From G039029935 sp039029935 (GTDB lineage Bacteria > Chloroflexota > Anaerolineae > Caldilineales > Caldilineaceae), in NCBI GenBank assembly GCA_039029935.1, contig JBCCFC010000271.1:1-12167 (forward strand): 12,167 nt of DNA. The letters run 5' to 3'. Below, piece by piece: positions 1-5,945 of this stretch. The notes under the pieces are model-generated. The model did not search any database and was not told where the DNA came from. It saw only the letters and a list, made by a program, of their open reading frames with translations. How positions within the stretch are numbered: the stretch's first letter is position 1; each line of letters opens with the position of its first letter. The position numbers and the translations under genes are program-made.

Positions 1-88
1 AAATATCCACAGATTTAATCGCATCCTTATTTCGTTGTAGAACACTCAGTTCAAATTAGCTGAAATGTCCACCGATTTGATCGCATCT
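1..88 (+). repeat. diverged duplicate of an acyl-CoA dehydrogenase segment
   Basis: Bases 1-26 and 63-88 are near-identical, differing at a few positions. In the coding frame of the dehydrogenase relic (starting at base 3 in the left copy and 65 in the right copy) both encode x-S-T-D-L-I-A-S. Nearly all differences are at third codon positions (ACA/ACC, TTA/TTG, TCC/TCT), plus an ATA/ATG change. The left copy then loses similarity. The pattern suggests two related genes that diverged under selection before being broken and brought together, rather than a recent tandem duplication. Confidence 0.6.
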
Positions 89-223
89 CGTCTTCTCGTA
101 CGTACTGCTGCCCAAGCAATTGATGAAAATTCACCTAATGCTGCATCTTTAGCTGCCATGGCCAAATTACAAGCCACTGATAAATGTTTTGATGTAGGTA
201 GTCTTTTGTGTCTTCATACGTAA
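41..223 (+). pseudogene. acyl-CoA dehydrogenase remnant (C-terminal helical domain fragment)
   Basis: Frame starting at base 41 reads NTQFKLAEMSTDLIASRLLV, then RTAAQAIDE and later AAMAKLQATDKCFDV, ending at a TAA at 221-223. This matches, from memory of the family, the C-terminal alpha-helical domain of acyl-CoA dehydrogenases of the isobutyryl/short-chain type (QFTLADMATRLVAARL then SMAKLFATDECF). Only about 50 residues of a roughly 380-residue enzyme remain. The FAD/substrate domains upstream are absent, a TAG sits in frame at 38-40, and homology fades after residue V at 194-196 although an LxxH pattern survives just before the stop. An ATG at 65 could start a 52-aa peptide, but it lies inside the domain and has no ribosome-binding site. 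I call it a gene relic rather than a functional gene; the family assignment is fairly secure, the exact subfamily is not. Confidence 0.7.
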
Positions 224-236
224 GCAAGCCAATAGC

Positions 237-266
237 TGCATGTAGGTGCACACCTACCAACATGCA
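237..266. repeat. interrupted inverted repeat
   Basis: TGCATG at 237-242 pairs with CATGCA at 261-266, and TAGGTG at 243-248 pairs with CACCTA at 251-256. Four unpaired bases (257-260, CCAA) bulge on the right arm and the loop is very short. It lies 14 bp beyond the end of the dehydrogenase relic. It could be a cruciform or a protein-binding palindrome; no T-run follows, so it is not a typical terminator. Confidence 0.55.
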
Positions 267-365
267 CTAGCATCGTACTCTTTTACAACAATAATGCATG
301 CGTATTTATTTGCAAATTTTGAAGCACTCACCTTGCTAGTTTCTGACAGAATGTTTGCAGTAGCA

Positions 366-398
366 AAGATTACCAAACTATAGAAGTTTGGTAATCTT
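366..398. repeat. perfect 14-bp hairpin with 5-nt loop
   Basis: AAGATTACCAAACT (366-379) and AGTTTGGTAATCTT (385-398) are exact reverse complements around the loop ATAGA. Eight T residues occur at 414-421, 15 bases past the stem, which is too far for a normal intrinsic terminator. The stem is AT-rich. It may be a relic terminator, a small palindromic mobile element, or a transcript-stabilising structure. Confidence 0.7.
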
Positions 399-676
399 GT
401 GAAGCAAATATGATTTTTTTTCCATTAAATGAATTTAGCCTTTTCTGACTCCTGATTCATAGTTTGTACACGACAGCCTATCAAATATACATGAGTGTCC
501 GAGATTGTTCACCATATATATTCGATTTTATCATAGTATAGGTGTGGTAAAGTCACAATTGATAAATAGAATGTATGATACTTAATTGTTGACTCGTTTG
601 GCGATATATGGACCTCATAATGCAATTGATACCGAGTTCTACATGAGATTACACAAAATTGTCCAGAGGAGTCGAG

Positions 677-880
677 ATGAAAGTAGTTCAACAAATAGTT
701 CCTATGCCGGGATTGCATAATAATCAATCTAATATTGTGGGTTCGATGGCAGCAGAATTACGACGATGCAAAGCAAGAAAAATGGCAGTTGCACGGGCAA
801 AGGAAATGGCTGAAGACTTCGTAAAACGAATTCCCTTTACATGGGAAGAACTCATCAAACGGGGTGTGATTGATGGCTAA
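677..880 (+). CDS. hypothetical 67-aa basic protein, first gene of an unknown cassette
   Basis: I do not recognise this protein. The ATG at 677 is preferred over an upstream TTG at 659 because AGAGGAG at 665-671 is a good ribosome-binding site 5 bases before it. The 67 residues start with a hydrophobic/polar stretch (MKVVQQIVPMPG), pass through a Lys/Arg/Ala-rich helix around residues 24-48 (the run from AAELRRCKARK on), and end in FTWEELIKRGVIDG, which could be a second short helix. There is no signal peptide or membrane segment. The charged helix could bind nucleic acid or a protein partner, but this is only a guess from composition. It is followed after 53 bp by the 234-aa gene in the same direction, so the two are probably co-transcribed. 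Length and coding bias make a real gene likely but not certain. Confidence 0.55.
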   Translation: MKVVQQIVPMPGLHNNQSNIVGSMAAELRRCKARKMAVARAKEMAEDFVKRIPFTWEELIKRGVIDG

Positions 881-933
881 ACTATTGATATCTTTGAAAT
901 TGAGTTTATGGTATAGGATGCCGTGAGGTAAGC

Positions 934-1638
934 ATGAAAGATAAATCTCCTCCATTTGAGAACGTTGCGGAAACAATTAATGGTGAAATCAAGGTATATG
1001 AAATTCTACCATCGGGCCTGAGTGTTGAGATAACGGATTTAGATCGTCTCGAAAAACTACTCAATGACGAATATCAAATTGCTGAACATAAATCAACCCA
1101 AAAACTCTCATTACTTGAACCCGCTCTGTTGAACGAGATGATACAGCACTTTTGTCAGCAAAATTCTGTAACAATTGATATCTACTTGAACCCAAAGTTT
1201 GAACGGTTTGAGGTCTATGATGCTATAGAAGATAGTCTTCCAGCACAGGAGCGGCAGAAAAAGGCACGAGGAAAGCTTACCAAATTGGACCGAGCAAGAA
1301 GAAAATATGTCCAATCTTTGGTCAATAAAGCAAAAGCTATTCATCTCATACATAAGGAAGGCGATGCTGGTCGAGCAAGTGTGCAACTGGACGTTAATCC
1401 GCTTGGCGGGTATACTGGTCCAGTAACAGAGAGTGAACCGGACATACTAAAATCAATGATTGCAGATATTAAGCGCATTGTTTTTCGTTTTGTGGATGAA
1501 GCATTGAATGAGTTGATTCCAATCTCGGAACATACAGAACAGACAATGGTGTTGTTGATTGCATTGGCACAGTCTGAAATTGATGAGACGTATCATTCAC
1601 TTGAAATAGATGTGAAATTTGAACGACAAGTTAAATAG
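934..1638 (+). CDS. hypothetical 234-aa soluble protein
   Basis: Unrecognised. The ATG at 934 has GAGG at 925-928 with 5-base spacing. The protein is soluble and mixed alpha/beta, with no signal peptide, membrane helix or cysteine cluster; it has a single Cys in a FCQQ segment. Residues 1-35 look beta-rich, including the run GEIKVYEILPSGLSVEI. A middle part around residues 100-140 is highly charged, rich in Lys and Arg (KKARGKLTKLDRARRKY). The C-terminal part, from about 168, is helical and acidic (DILKSMIADIKRIVFRFVDE). No catalytic motif of a known nuclease, kinase or transferase is evident. It lies 53 bp after the 67-aa gene and 22 bp before the 224-aa gene, so the three probably form one operon. 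Codon use is AT-richer than in the metabolic genes to the right, in keeping with an accessory or acquired segment. Confidence 0.7.
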   Translation: MKDKSPPFENVAETINGEIKVYEILPSGLSVEITDLDRLEKLLNDEYQIAEHKSTQKLSLLEPALLNEMIQHFCQQNSVTIDIYLNPKFERFEVYDAIEDSLPAQERQKKARGKLTKLDRARRKYVQSLVNKAKAIHLIHKEGDAGRASVQLDVNPLGGYTGPVTESEPDILKSMIADIKRIVFRFVDEALNELIPISEHTEQTMVLLIALAQSEIDETYHSLEIDVKFERQVK

Positions 1639-1660
1639 TAGACTTGGGAGGTGCAACAAA

Positions 1661-2335
1661 ATGGATATGCATGAACTTGACTTAGAGATCGGGTATCCCA
1701 AACTGCGTTTTGATATGGTTCAGACACTGAACAAGTTGTCCAGCTTTGCCAAGTTAATTGGTGGAGACCATGCAGCCTGGGTAAGCCCCATCGTGCCTAA
1801 CTGGTCAACTTTAGAGACTAAGCAGATAGAAGAGAACACCGTGATGGCAAAAATTCAGGACAGGTTAGATCAGCAAAGACAATTCCATTTAAGAATCGCC
1901 TTTGTAATGCCATTGGTGCCACAATTGCGATCTGAATTAACGATGAACGGGTATAGTTATTACAATTACAATGACATCTTGAGCGATGGAATCTTGATTG
2001 AACAAAACAAAATCACAGTCGGTAATGCAACTGTATACATCGGGTCTTATGCAGAGAGAGCAACCGTCGTTATCTTGCCTGATACCCATATAGTAAGCCA
2101 CTTCATGCGCCATTTTACAACAATACATTCACGGCTTGTTGAATTTTGTCGTGAAACAGGGGCAAGCGAGGCATTCTGGGAAAACGATGAGGAAGAAATT
2201 GTGCAACCGATTTGGCCTCATCCAACAGCATCTCATATCAGTTCAACTGCCAAAGAAGATGGCATGGGTGTATTCAACAATATATTGGAGGAAGTTACCC
2301 AGCAACAACCACATCGGGAACTGGTTCCTTCATGA
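1661..2335 (+). CDS. hypothetical 224-aa protein, possible regulator-like C-terminal domain
   Basis: The ATG at 1661 is chosen because GGGAGGTG sits at 1646-1653, a near-ideal ribosome-binding site; an upstream TTG at 1619 would overlap the preceding gene. The N-terminal half (MDMHELDLEIGYPKLRFDMV and on) has no recognised motif. Residues about 74-170 alternate strands and helices: HLRIAFVMPLVPQLRSEL, then a GYSYYNYND stretch, a strand ending GNATVYIGSYAERATVVILP, and a helix DTHIVSHFMRHFTTIHSRL. That order loosely recalls the PLD-like effector halves of some transcription factors, where a final helix follows a surface strand. I could not find the HKD catalytic residues, so this is a weak fold-level resemblance only. 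The tail after about 185 is polar and probably flexible. It ends 44 bp before the ABC ATPase gene, in the same direction. Confidence 0.7.
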   Translation: MDMHELDLEIGYPKLRFDMVQTLNKLSSFAKLIGGDHAAWVSPIVPNWSTLETKQIEENTVMAKIQDRLDQQRQFHLRIAFVMPLVPQLRSELTMNGYSYYNYNDILSDGILIEQNKITVGNATVYIGSYAERATVVILPDTHIVSHFMRHFTTIHSRLVEFCRETGASEAFWENDEEEIVQPIWPHPTASHISSTAKEDGMGVFNNILEEVTQQQPHRELVPS

Positions 2336-2379
2336 AATGATTATTTATCGTAAATCAATCACACAGAAAGAAAAAATCT

Positions 2380-3372
2380 ATGTCAAAACTGCTTGAACTT
2401 CAAAACGTAACCAAACAATTTAAAGGCGGCACGGTCGCTCTGGACGATATTTCGTTGTCACTCGACGCCGATTCACCGAGCATTATCGCTGTAGCTGGAG
2501 AAAGCGGCAGTGGCAAAACCACGCTGGGCATGATGACATTGGGATTTCTCGAACCAAGTGATGGCACTGTATTGTATGAAGGGCAAGACCTAAGCACATT
2601 AAGCCGTCATGAACGATTTACCTTTCGTAAAGAAGTCCAAGCGGTTTTCCAAGACCCCTTTGCGGTCTACAACCCCTTTTACAAGGTAGACCATATTCTT
2701 AATGTGCCGATGCAAAATTTCAGACTGGCAAATTCGCGTAAAGAGGGACGCCAGATGATTCACGATGCGTTGGTCAGCGTAGGTCTACGTCCTGAAGAGA
2801 CACTGGGTCGTTTCCCACATCAACTCAGTGGTGGTCAACGTCAGCGGTTGGCGGTGGCGCGGGCGTTGTTGATGAAGCCCAAGCTGTTGATGGCCGATGA
2901 GCCTGTGTCGATGGTGGATGCGTCGCTGCGTGCAACGATTCTGGAGAGTCTACACAAGCTCAACAAAGAGCACCATATTACGATTCTCTATATCACCCAC
3001 GACCTCACAACGGCCTATCATGTGAGCGATTACATCATTATCCTGTATCGTGGCTCGATTATGGAAGCGGGCGATGTCGATTCGGTGATTATGAATCCAC
3101 AACACCCTTATACGCAGTTGCTGATTGACTCAATTCCTTGGCCTGACCTCAATCGTCAATGGGGGCAACAGGAGATTATCGCGGTTGATGGCGAGTCAGC
3201 TAAGATTGGTGAAGGGTGTAAGTTTGCACCGCGCTGTCCGCAGGTGATGGACAAATGTCATGCGGCGCGTCCACCGTTGTTTTTGGTGGAAAATAAACAT
3301 GCGGCGGCCTGTTATCTGTATGATGATAAGCAGACGATGCAGAAAGAGGAAGTGGATTCGCTATTTACATAA
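2380..3372 (+). CDS. oligopeptide/dipeptide-type ABC transporter ATP-binding protein (OppF/DppF-like)
   Basis: This 330-aa cytoplasmic ATPase would power import of a peptide or a similar solute (sugar derivative, nickel-type ligand) through an inner-membrane permease pair. Visible motifs are Walker A GESGSGKTT (residues 40-48), Q-loop Gln91 in VFQDPF, signature LSGGQ (149-153), Walker B LLMADEP (169-175), D-loop SMVDAS (177-182) and switch His207 in ITHD. The oligopeptide-transporter C-terminal extension is present (HPYTQLL at 242-248), with four cysteines at 280, 286, 293 and 311 in the CKFAPRCP...KC...C arrangement typical of this family. Length is normal for OppF/DppF. No permease, partner ATPase or binding-protein gene lies within 2.3 kb upstream, where the unknown cassette sits. 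The ribosome-binding site is weak (AGAAAGAAA). The substrate cannot be inferred; the neighbouring minus-strand sugar-acid-like genes make a carbohydrate derivative as plausible as peptides. Confidence 0.93.
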   Translation: MSKLLELQNVTKQFKGGTVALDDISLSLDADSPSIIAVAGESGSGKTTLGMMTLGFLEPSDGTVLYEGQDLSTLSRHERFTFRKEVQAVFQDPFAVYNPFYKVDHILNVPMQNFRLANSRKEGRQMIHDALVSVGLRPEETLGRFPHQLSGGQRQRLAVARALLMKPKLLMADEPVSMVDASLRATILESLHKLNKEHHITILYITHDLTTAYHVSDYIIILYRGSIMEAGDVDSVIMNPQHPYTQLLIDSIPWPDLNRQWGQQEIIAVDGESAKIGEGCKFAPRCPQVMDKCHAARPPLFLVENKHAAACYLYDDKQTMQKEEVDSLFT

Positions 3373-3391
3373 TCCAACTATAAAACAGTAT

Positions 3392-3431
3392 CGCAGGTTG
3401 CCAACCTGCGCAACAGATAGGCAATCTGTTG
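3392..3431. repeat. two back-to-back perfect hairpins (REP-like doublet)
   Basis: CGCAGGTT (3392-3399) pairs with AACCTGCG (3403-3410) across a GCC loop. Directly adjoining with no spacer, CAACAGAT (3411-3418) pairs with ATCTGTTG (3424-3431) across AGGCA. Each stem is 8 bp and perfect. The doublet lies between the ABC ATPase stop and the bidirectional terminator. The form, two small palindromes fused in an intergenic gap, resembles dispersed REP-type elements, but only one copy is in this window. Confidence 0.6.
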
Positions 3432-3456
3432 TACTGTCTCTATGCAATACCATGAG

Positions 3457-3499
3457 AAAAAAGGCGTTGGTCACAGTATTATGACCAACGCCTTTTTTT
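3457..3499. terminator. bidirectional intrinsic terminator
   Basis: GGCGTTGGTCA (3463-3473) and TGACCAACGCC (3482-3492) form a perfect 11-bp GC-rich stem with an 8-nt loop. Six A residues precede it (3457-3462) and seven T residues follow it (3493-3499), so it works as an intrinsic terminator on both strands. It separates the rightward ABC ATPase gene (stop at 3372) from the leftward aminotransferase gene, whose stop codon begins at base 3500-3502, directly against the T-run. Confidence 0.95.
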
Positions 3500-4684
3500 C
3501 TACCTGTTTCCCAAAAACCGTGTCAGACGCTCCATTGCTGGCTCAAGAACTGACATATCCGAAGCGCAACAAATGCGTATTGCCCCCTCGCCACCGTTGC
3601 CAAATGCCGACCCCGGTGCAACCGCAATCTGCTCTTGCTTGAGCAACTCAAGCGCAAAACTAACCGAATCATCCACGCCATCAATCGACAAAAAGAGATA
3701 GAAGGTCCCCGCAGGCTGTGCTACAGATACGTTTGATAGCGTTGATGTTGCCTGATAGCAGTAATTGACACGCTCGGCAAACGCCTTCGATAGTGCCTGC
3801 ACATCGGCCTCGCCCTTTGTTAAGGCGACTTCACCCGCCCGCTGTGTCATACTGGCGGCATGAGAAACGATAAACTCGTTCAGCGCGGTCGCTTGGGCAA
3901 TCATATCGGCGCGTGAGATGACCCAGCCCAACCGCCAACCTGTCATGCAATAGCTTTTTGAGAACGACTGCACCACAATCACGGCATCGTCTCGTGTGCA
4001 TAGCCGCAAAATCGACGGTGCGACAAGGGCATCAAAGTAAATGCGCTCATACACCTCATCTGCCACAAGCCAGAGATTATGTTTGCGTGTAAAGTCCAGC
4101 AATGCCTGTTGGTCTGAGATGGTTGCGACCCAGCCCAATGGGTTTGATGGGGATGTGTAGAGTAACATTTTGGTACGCGGTGTGAGCGCATTTTCCAACG
4201 CCTCGAAGTCGATAGCATATCCCTGCTCCTCATCAAACTTGTAGGGAATTTCAATCGGTGTTGCACCATACATACGGACAATTTCTGTGCCGTTCGGCCA
4301 ATTTGGGGTTAACACCAACACCTCATCGCCGGGGTTGATGGTGCAACGAATCGACACGTTGAGTGCCTGTACGCCAGACGCAGTGATCATGATTTCACGT
4401 GTTGGGTCCAAGGTCACGTTGTGCATTTCTGCATATTTTTGCGCCAGTGTTTCACGTAAACTGGGCAACCCCGCATTCTCCGAATAAAAGGTGTAGCCAT
4501 CGGCCAGTGCCTGCACCATTGCCTCTTTGATGTAATCGGGTGTCGGCATGTTGGATTCACCAAACTGAAGTTTGAGGACGGGTGTGCCCGCCTGCTCCAT
4601 GCCAAAGGCAACATCGGCAACTTGGCGGATTTGGGATGCTTGAATGGCACTTAGTGAAGAAGCCAGTGGTATTGTGTTTGTCAT
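3500..4684 (-). CDS. PLP-dependent class I/II aminotransferase (aspartate aminotransferase fold type I)
   Basis: A 394-aa cytoplasmic PLP enzyme that would move an amino group between an amino acid and a keto substrate. Landmarks of fold type I are all present: N-terminal substrate loop LQFGESNMPTP (39-49, where many relatives have GEPDFPTP), aromatic PLP-stacking residue Trp129 in PNWPN, PLP-binding Asn181 in SPSNPLG (usual NPTG, here NPLG), Asp209 and Tyr212 in VADEVYE, Schiff-base Lys243 in SFSKSY, phosphate-binding Arg251 in TGWRLGW, and carboxylate-binding Arg370 in AIRICCA. Length is normal. It is the last gene of a minus-strand cassette, 101 bp after the enolase-family gene with a long hairpin in between, and ends directly at the bidirectional terminator. 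Its substrate may be an amino acid or the keto product of the cassette; sequence alone does not decide. No strong ribosome-binding site precedes the ATG. Confidence 0.93.
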   Translation of the reverse strand: MTNTIPLASSLSAIQASQIRQVADVAFGMEQAGTPVLKLQFGESNMPTPDYIKEAMVQALADGYTFYSENAGLPSLRETLAQKYAEMHNVTLDPTREIMITASGVQALNVSIRCTINPGDEVLVLTPNWPNGTEIVRMYGATPIEIPYKFDEEQGYAIDFEALENALTPRTKMLLYTSPSNPLGWVATISDQQALLDFTRKHNLWLVADEVYERIYFDALVAPSILRLCTRDDAVIVVQSFSKSYCMTGWRLGWVISRADMIAQATALNEFIVSHAASMTQRAGEVALTKGEADVQALSKAFAERVNYCYQATSTLSNVSVAQPAGTFYLFLSIDGVDDSVSFALELLKQEQIAVAPGSAFGNGGEGAIRICCASDMSVLEPAMERLTRFLGNR

Positions 4685-4709
4685 GTTGAAGCTATTTGAT
4701 CATAAATGC

Positions 4710-4773
4710 ACTTCCAGGAAGGGGTAATAAACAGTTTGGCAGAACCAATAGACTTCATCCCCTTTCTGGAAGT
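4710..4773. other. long intergenic hairpin between enolase-family and aminotransferase genes
   Basis: ACTTCCAGGAAGGGG (4710-4724) pairs with CCCCTTTCTGGAAGT (4759-4773), 15 positions with one G/T wobble on the plus strand (C/A on the minus-strand RNA). The 34-nt loop contains a further short stem TTGG (4736-4739) with CCAA (4745-4748). It sits 26 bp before the aminotransferase start. There is no T-run in the direction of transcription, so it is more likely an RNA processing or stability element, or a binding site, than a simple terminator. Confidence 0.65.
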
Positions 4774-4785
4774 AGGTTGTACAAT

Positions 4786-5937
4786 TTACGCGATTCGCAA
4801 ATCAGGGTTAATCTCAACACCCAAACCAGGGCCTTGTGGAACAGTCACACAACCATCGCTACCGACGACCAATGGCTCCTGTAAAATCGAGAAGCCGTGT
4901 CGATAGTCGCCAACAGGTGGATCGTGTAGCATTTCTAAGTAAGGCGAATGCGGCCATGAGGCGACGAGATGCAGATGCGCAATTGTACCCAGTCCACGTC
5001 CACCATGATGGGGGATGACCTTTTTGCCAAAGGCTTCACCCAATACACCAATCTTGCGCAGGTCGCTCATGCCCACGTTGACCATGCCCTCTGGCTGCAA
5101 AATATCATATACGTCGTTTTGCAACATGTATAGGAATTCATGGATACCGACGTTATTTTCACCACCCGCAATCGGCATAGTGACAGCTTGGTTGAGCTTG
5201 GCGATATCGTCAAAGGCATAGCGCGGCAGTGGCTCTTCTAGCCAGTAACAGCCCAATTGCTCAAGCTCTATGGCCGTTTCCAGCGCACGTCGATAATCCC
5301 ACTGGACCCCCGGCTGCCAGTTACCACGTGACTGTGCTTGATTGGCATCCACCATAATCTCCAGACGATTGCCTACCGCCTCACGCACCTTCTCCACAAT
5401 GGCAATATCCTCTTGCATGGTCTGGCAGTGGATGCGCAACTTGATAGCCTGCCAGCCTTCATCAGCGACTTGAACCGCTAAGTCTGCACGCTCTTCTGGT
5501 GTGGAGAGGCGTACCATGCTAGCATAGCCCGCAACTTTGCTGTTGGCTGCGCCTGTCTCACCACCACCCCATAATTTATAAAGCGGTTGTCCACACGCCT
5601 TACCGATGAGGTCCCACAGCGCAATATCAATGCTGGCACTGCCACGATAGGAACTGCCACGCACATAGTAACGTAGCTTGCCCACATGCCGCTCCATGTC
5701 AAAGGGGTCTTCACCGACCAAGCAGGCTTTAGCCGCCTCGAGCAAACTGGGATCAATGCCGGGACCGATGCCGACAAGCCCTTGGTCGGTGTGAATCTCG
5801 ACGATGGAGCCACCACCAGAGGTAATCGGCATGGAGCCGCCTACATCCCACGCTGGCTCAATGGACCCGACTTCTTCGACAATACGTAATTGAACAACCT
5901 TGATATCTGTGATTTTGAGTCTGGCGTTTGTTGTCAT
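4786..5937 (-). CDS. mandelate racemase/muconate lactonizing enzyme-type enolase-superfamily protein
   Basis: A 383-aa (beta/alpha)7-beta barrel enzyme with an N-terminal capping domain, expected to abstract a proton alpha to a carboxylate: typically sugar-acid dehydration or epimerisation, with Mg2+. The start MTTNARLKIT at 5937 is preferred over one 54 bases upstream because it lies 8 bases after the stop of the preceding gene. Metal ligands are visible: Asp197 (VDANQ), the Glu pair 234-235 (WLEEP) and Glu260 (GGE). The lysine-bearing strand is K166-L-R168 (IKLR) rather than the common K-x-K. The C-terminal acid/base His is in PHHGGRG (His310/311), and the partner acid that is usually Asp in the QPD motif is Glu283 (QPEG). 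These place it in the mandelate-racemase-like group; the substrate is not resolved. It is translationally close to the oxidoreductase and probably shares its substrate pathway. Confidence 0.9.
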   Translation of the reverse strand: MTTNARLKITDIKVVQLRIVEEVGSIEPAWDVGGSMPITSGGGSIVEIHTDQGLVGIGPGIDPSLLEAAKACLVGEDPFDMERHVGKLRYYVRGSSYRGSASIDIALWDLIGKACGQPLYKLWGGGETGAANSKVAGYASMVRLSTPEERADLAVQVADEGWQAIKLRIHCQTMQEDIAIVEKVREAVGNRLEIMVDANQAQSRGNWQPGVQWDYRRALETAIELEQLGCYWLEEPLPRYAFDDIAKLNQAVTMPIAGGENNVGIHEFLYMLQNDVYDILQPEGMVNVGMSDLRKIGVLGEAFGKKVIPHHGGRGLGTIAHLHLVASWPHSPYLEMLHDPPVGDYRHGFSILQEPLVVGSDGCVTVPQGPGLGVEINPDLRIA

Positions 5938-5945
5938 GATGCGCT

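Larger units (their letters stand above)
224..676. other. AT-rich gene-free stretch with two hairpins
   Basis: No credible coding frame is visible on either strand. It contains an interrupted inverted repeat at 237-266 (annotated separately), a perfect 14-bp hairpin at 366-398 followed at 414-421 by eight T residues, and then AT-rich DNA leading to the ribosome-binding site of the gene at 677. No convincing -35/-10 pair stands out; several TATA-like strings are present but spacing or -35 quality is poor. Confidence 0.6.

Noticed and set aside
38..196. A eukaryote-like exon: TTTCGTTGTAG before and GTAGGTAG after the acyl-CoA dehydrogenase fragment resemble splice sites
   Set aside because: All other genes have bacterial ribosome-binding sites, operon spacing and terminators. 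The duplicated coding segment on the left is better explained by gene decay; splice-like strings this short are common by chance.
509..727. 72-codon open frame on the minus strand
   Set aside because: No ribosome-binding site, no protein-like pattern, lies in AT-rich non-coding DNA and overlaps the better supported gene starting at 677.
1661..2335. Phospholipase D-like nuclease
   Set aside because: The strand-helix order is loosely similar, but no HxK(x)4D motif is present, so no enzymatic call is made.
3442..3642. 66-codon open frame on the plus strand across the terminator
   Set aside because: It runs through the bidirectional terminator and the aminotransferase gene on the opposite strand; the peptide has no recognisable pattern.
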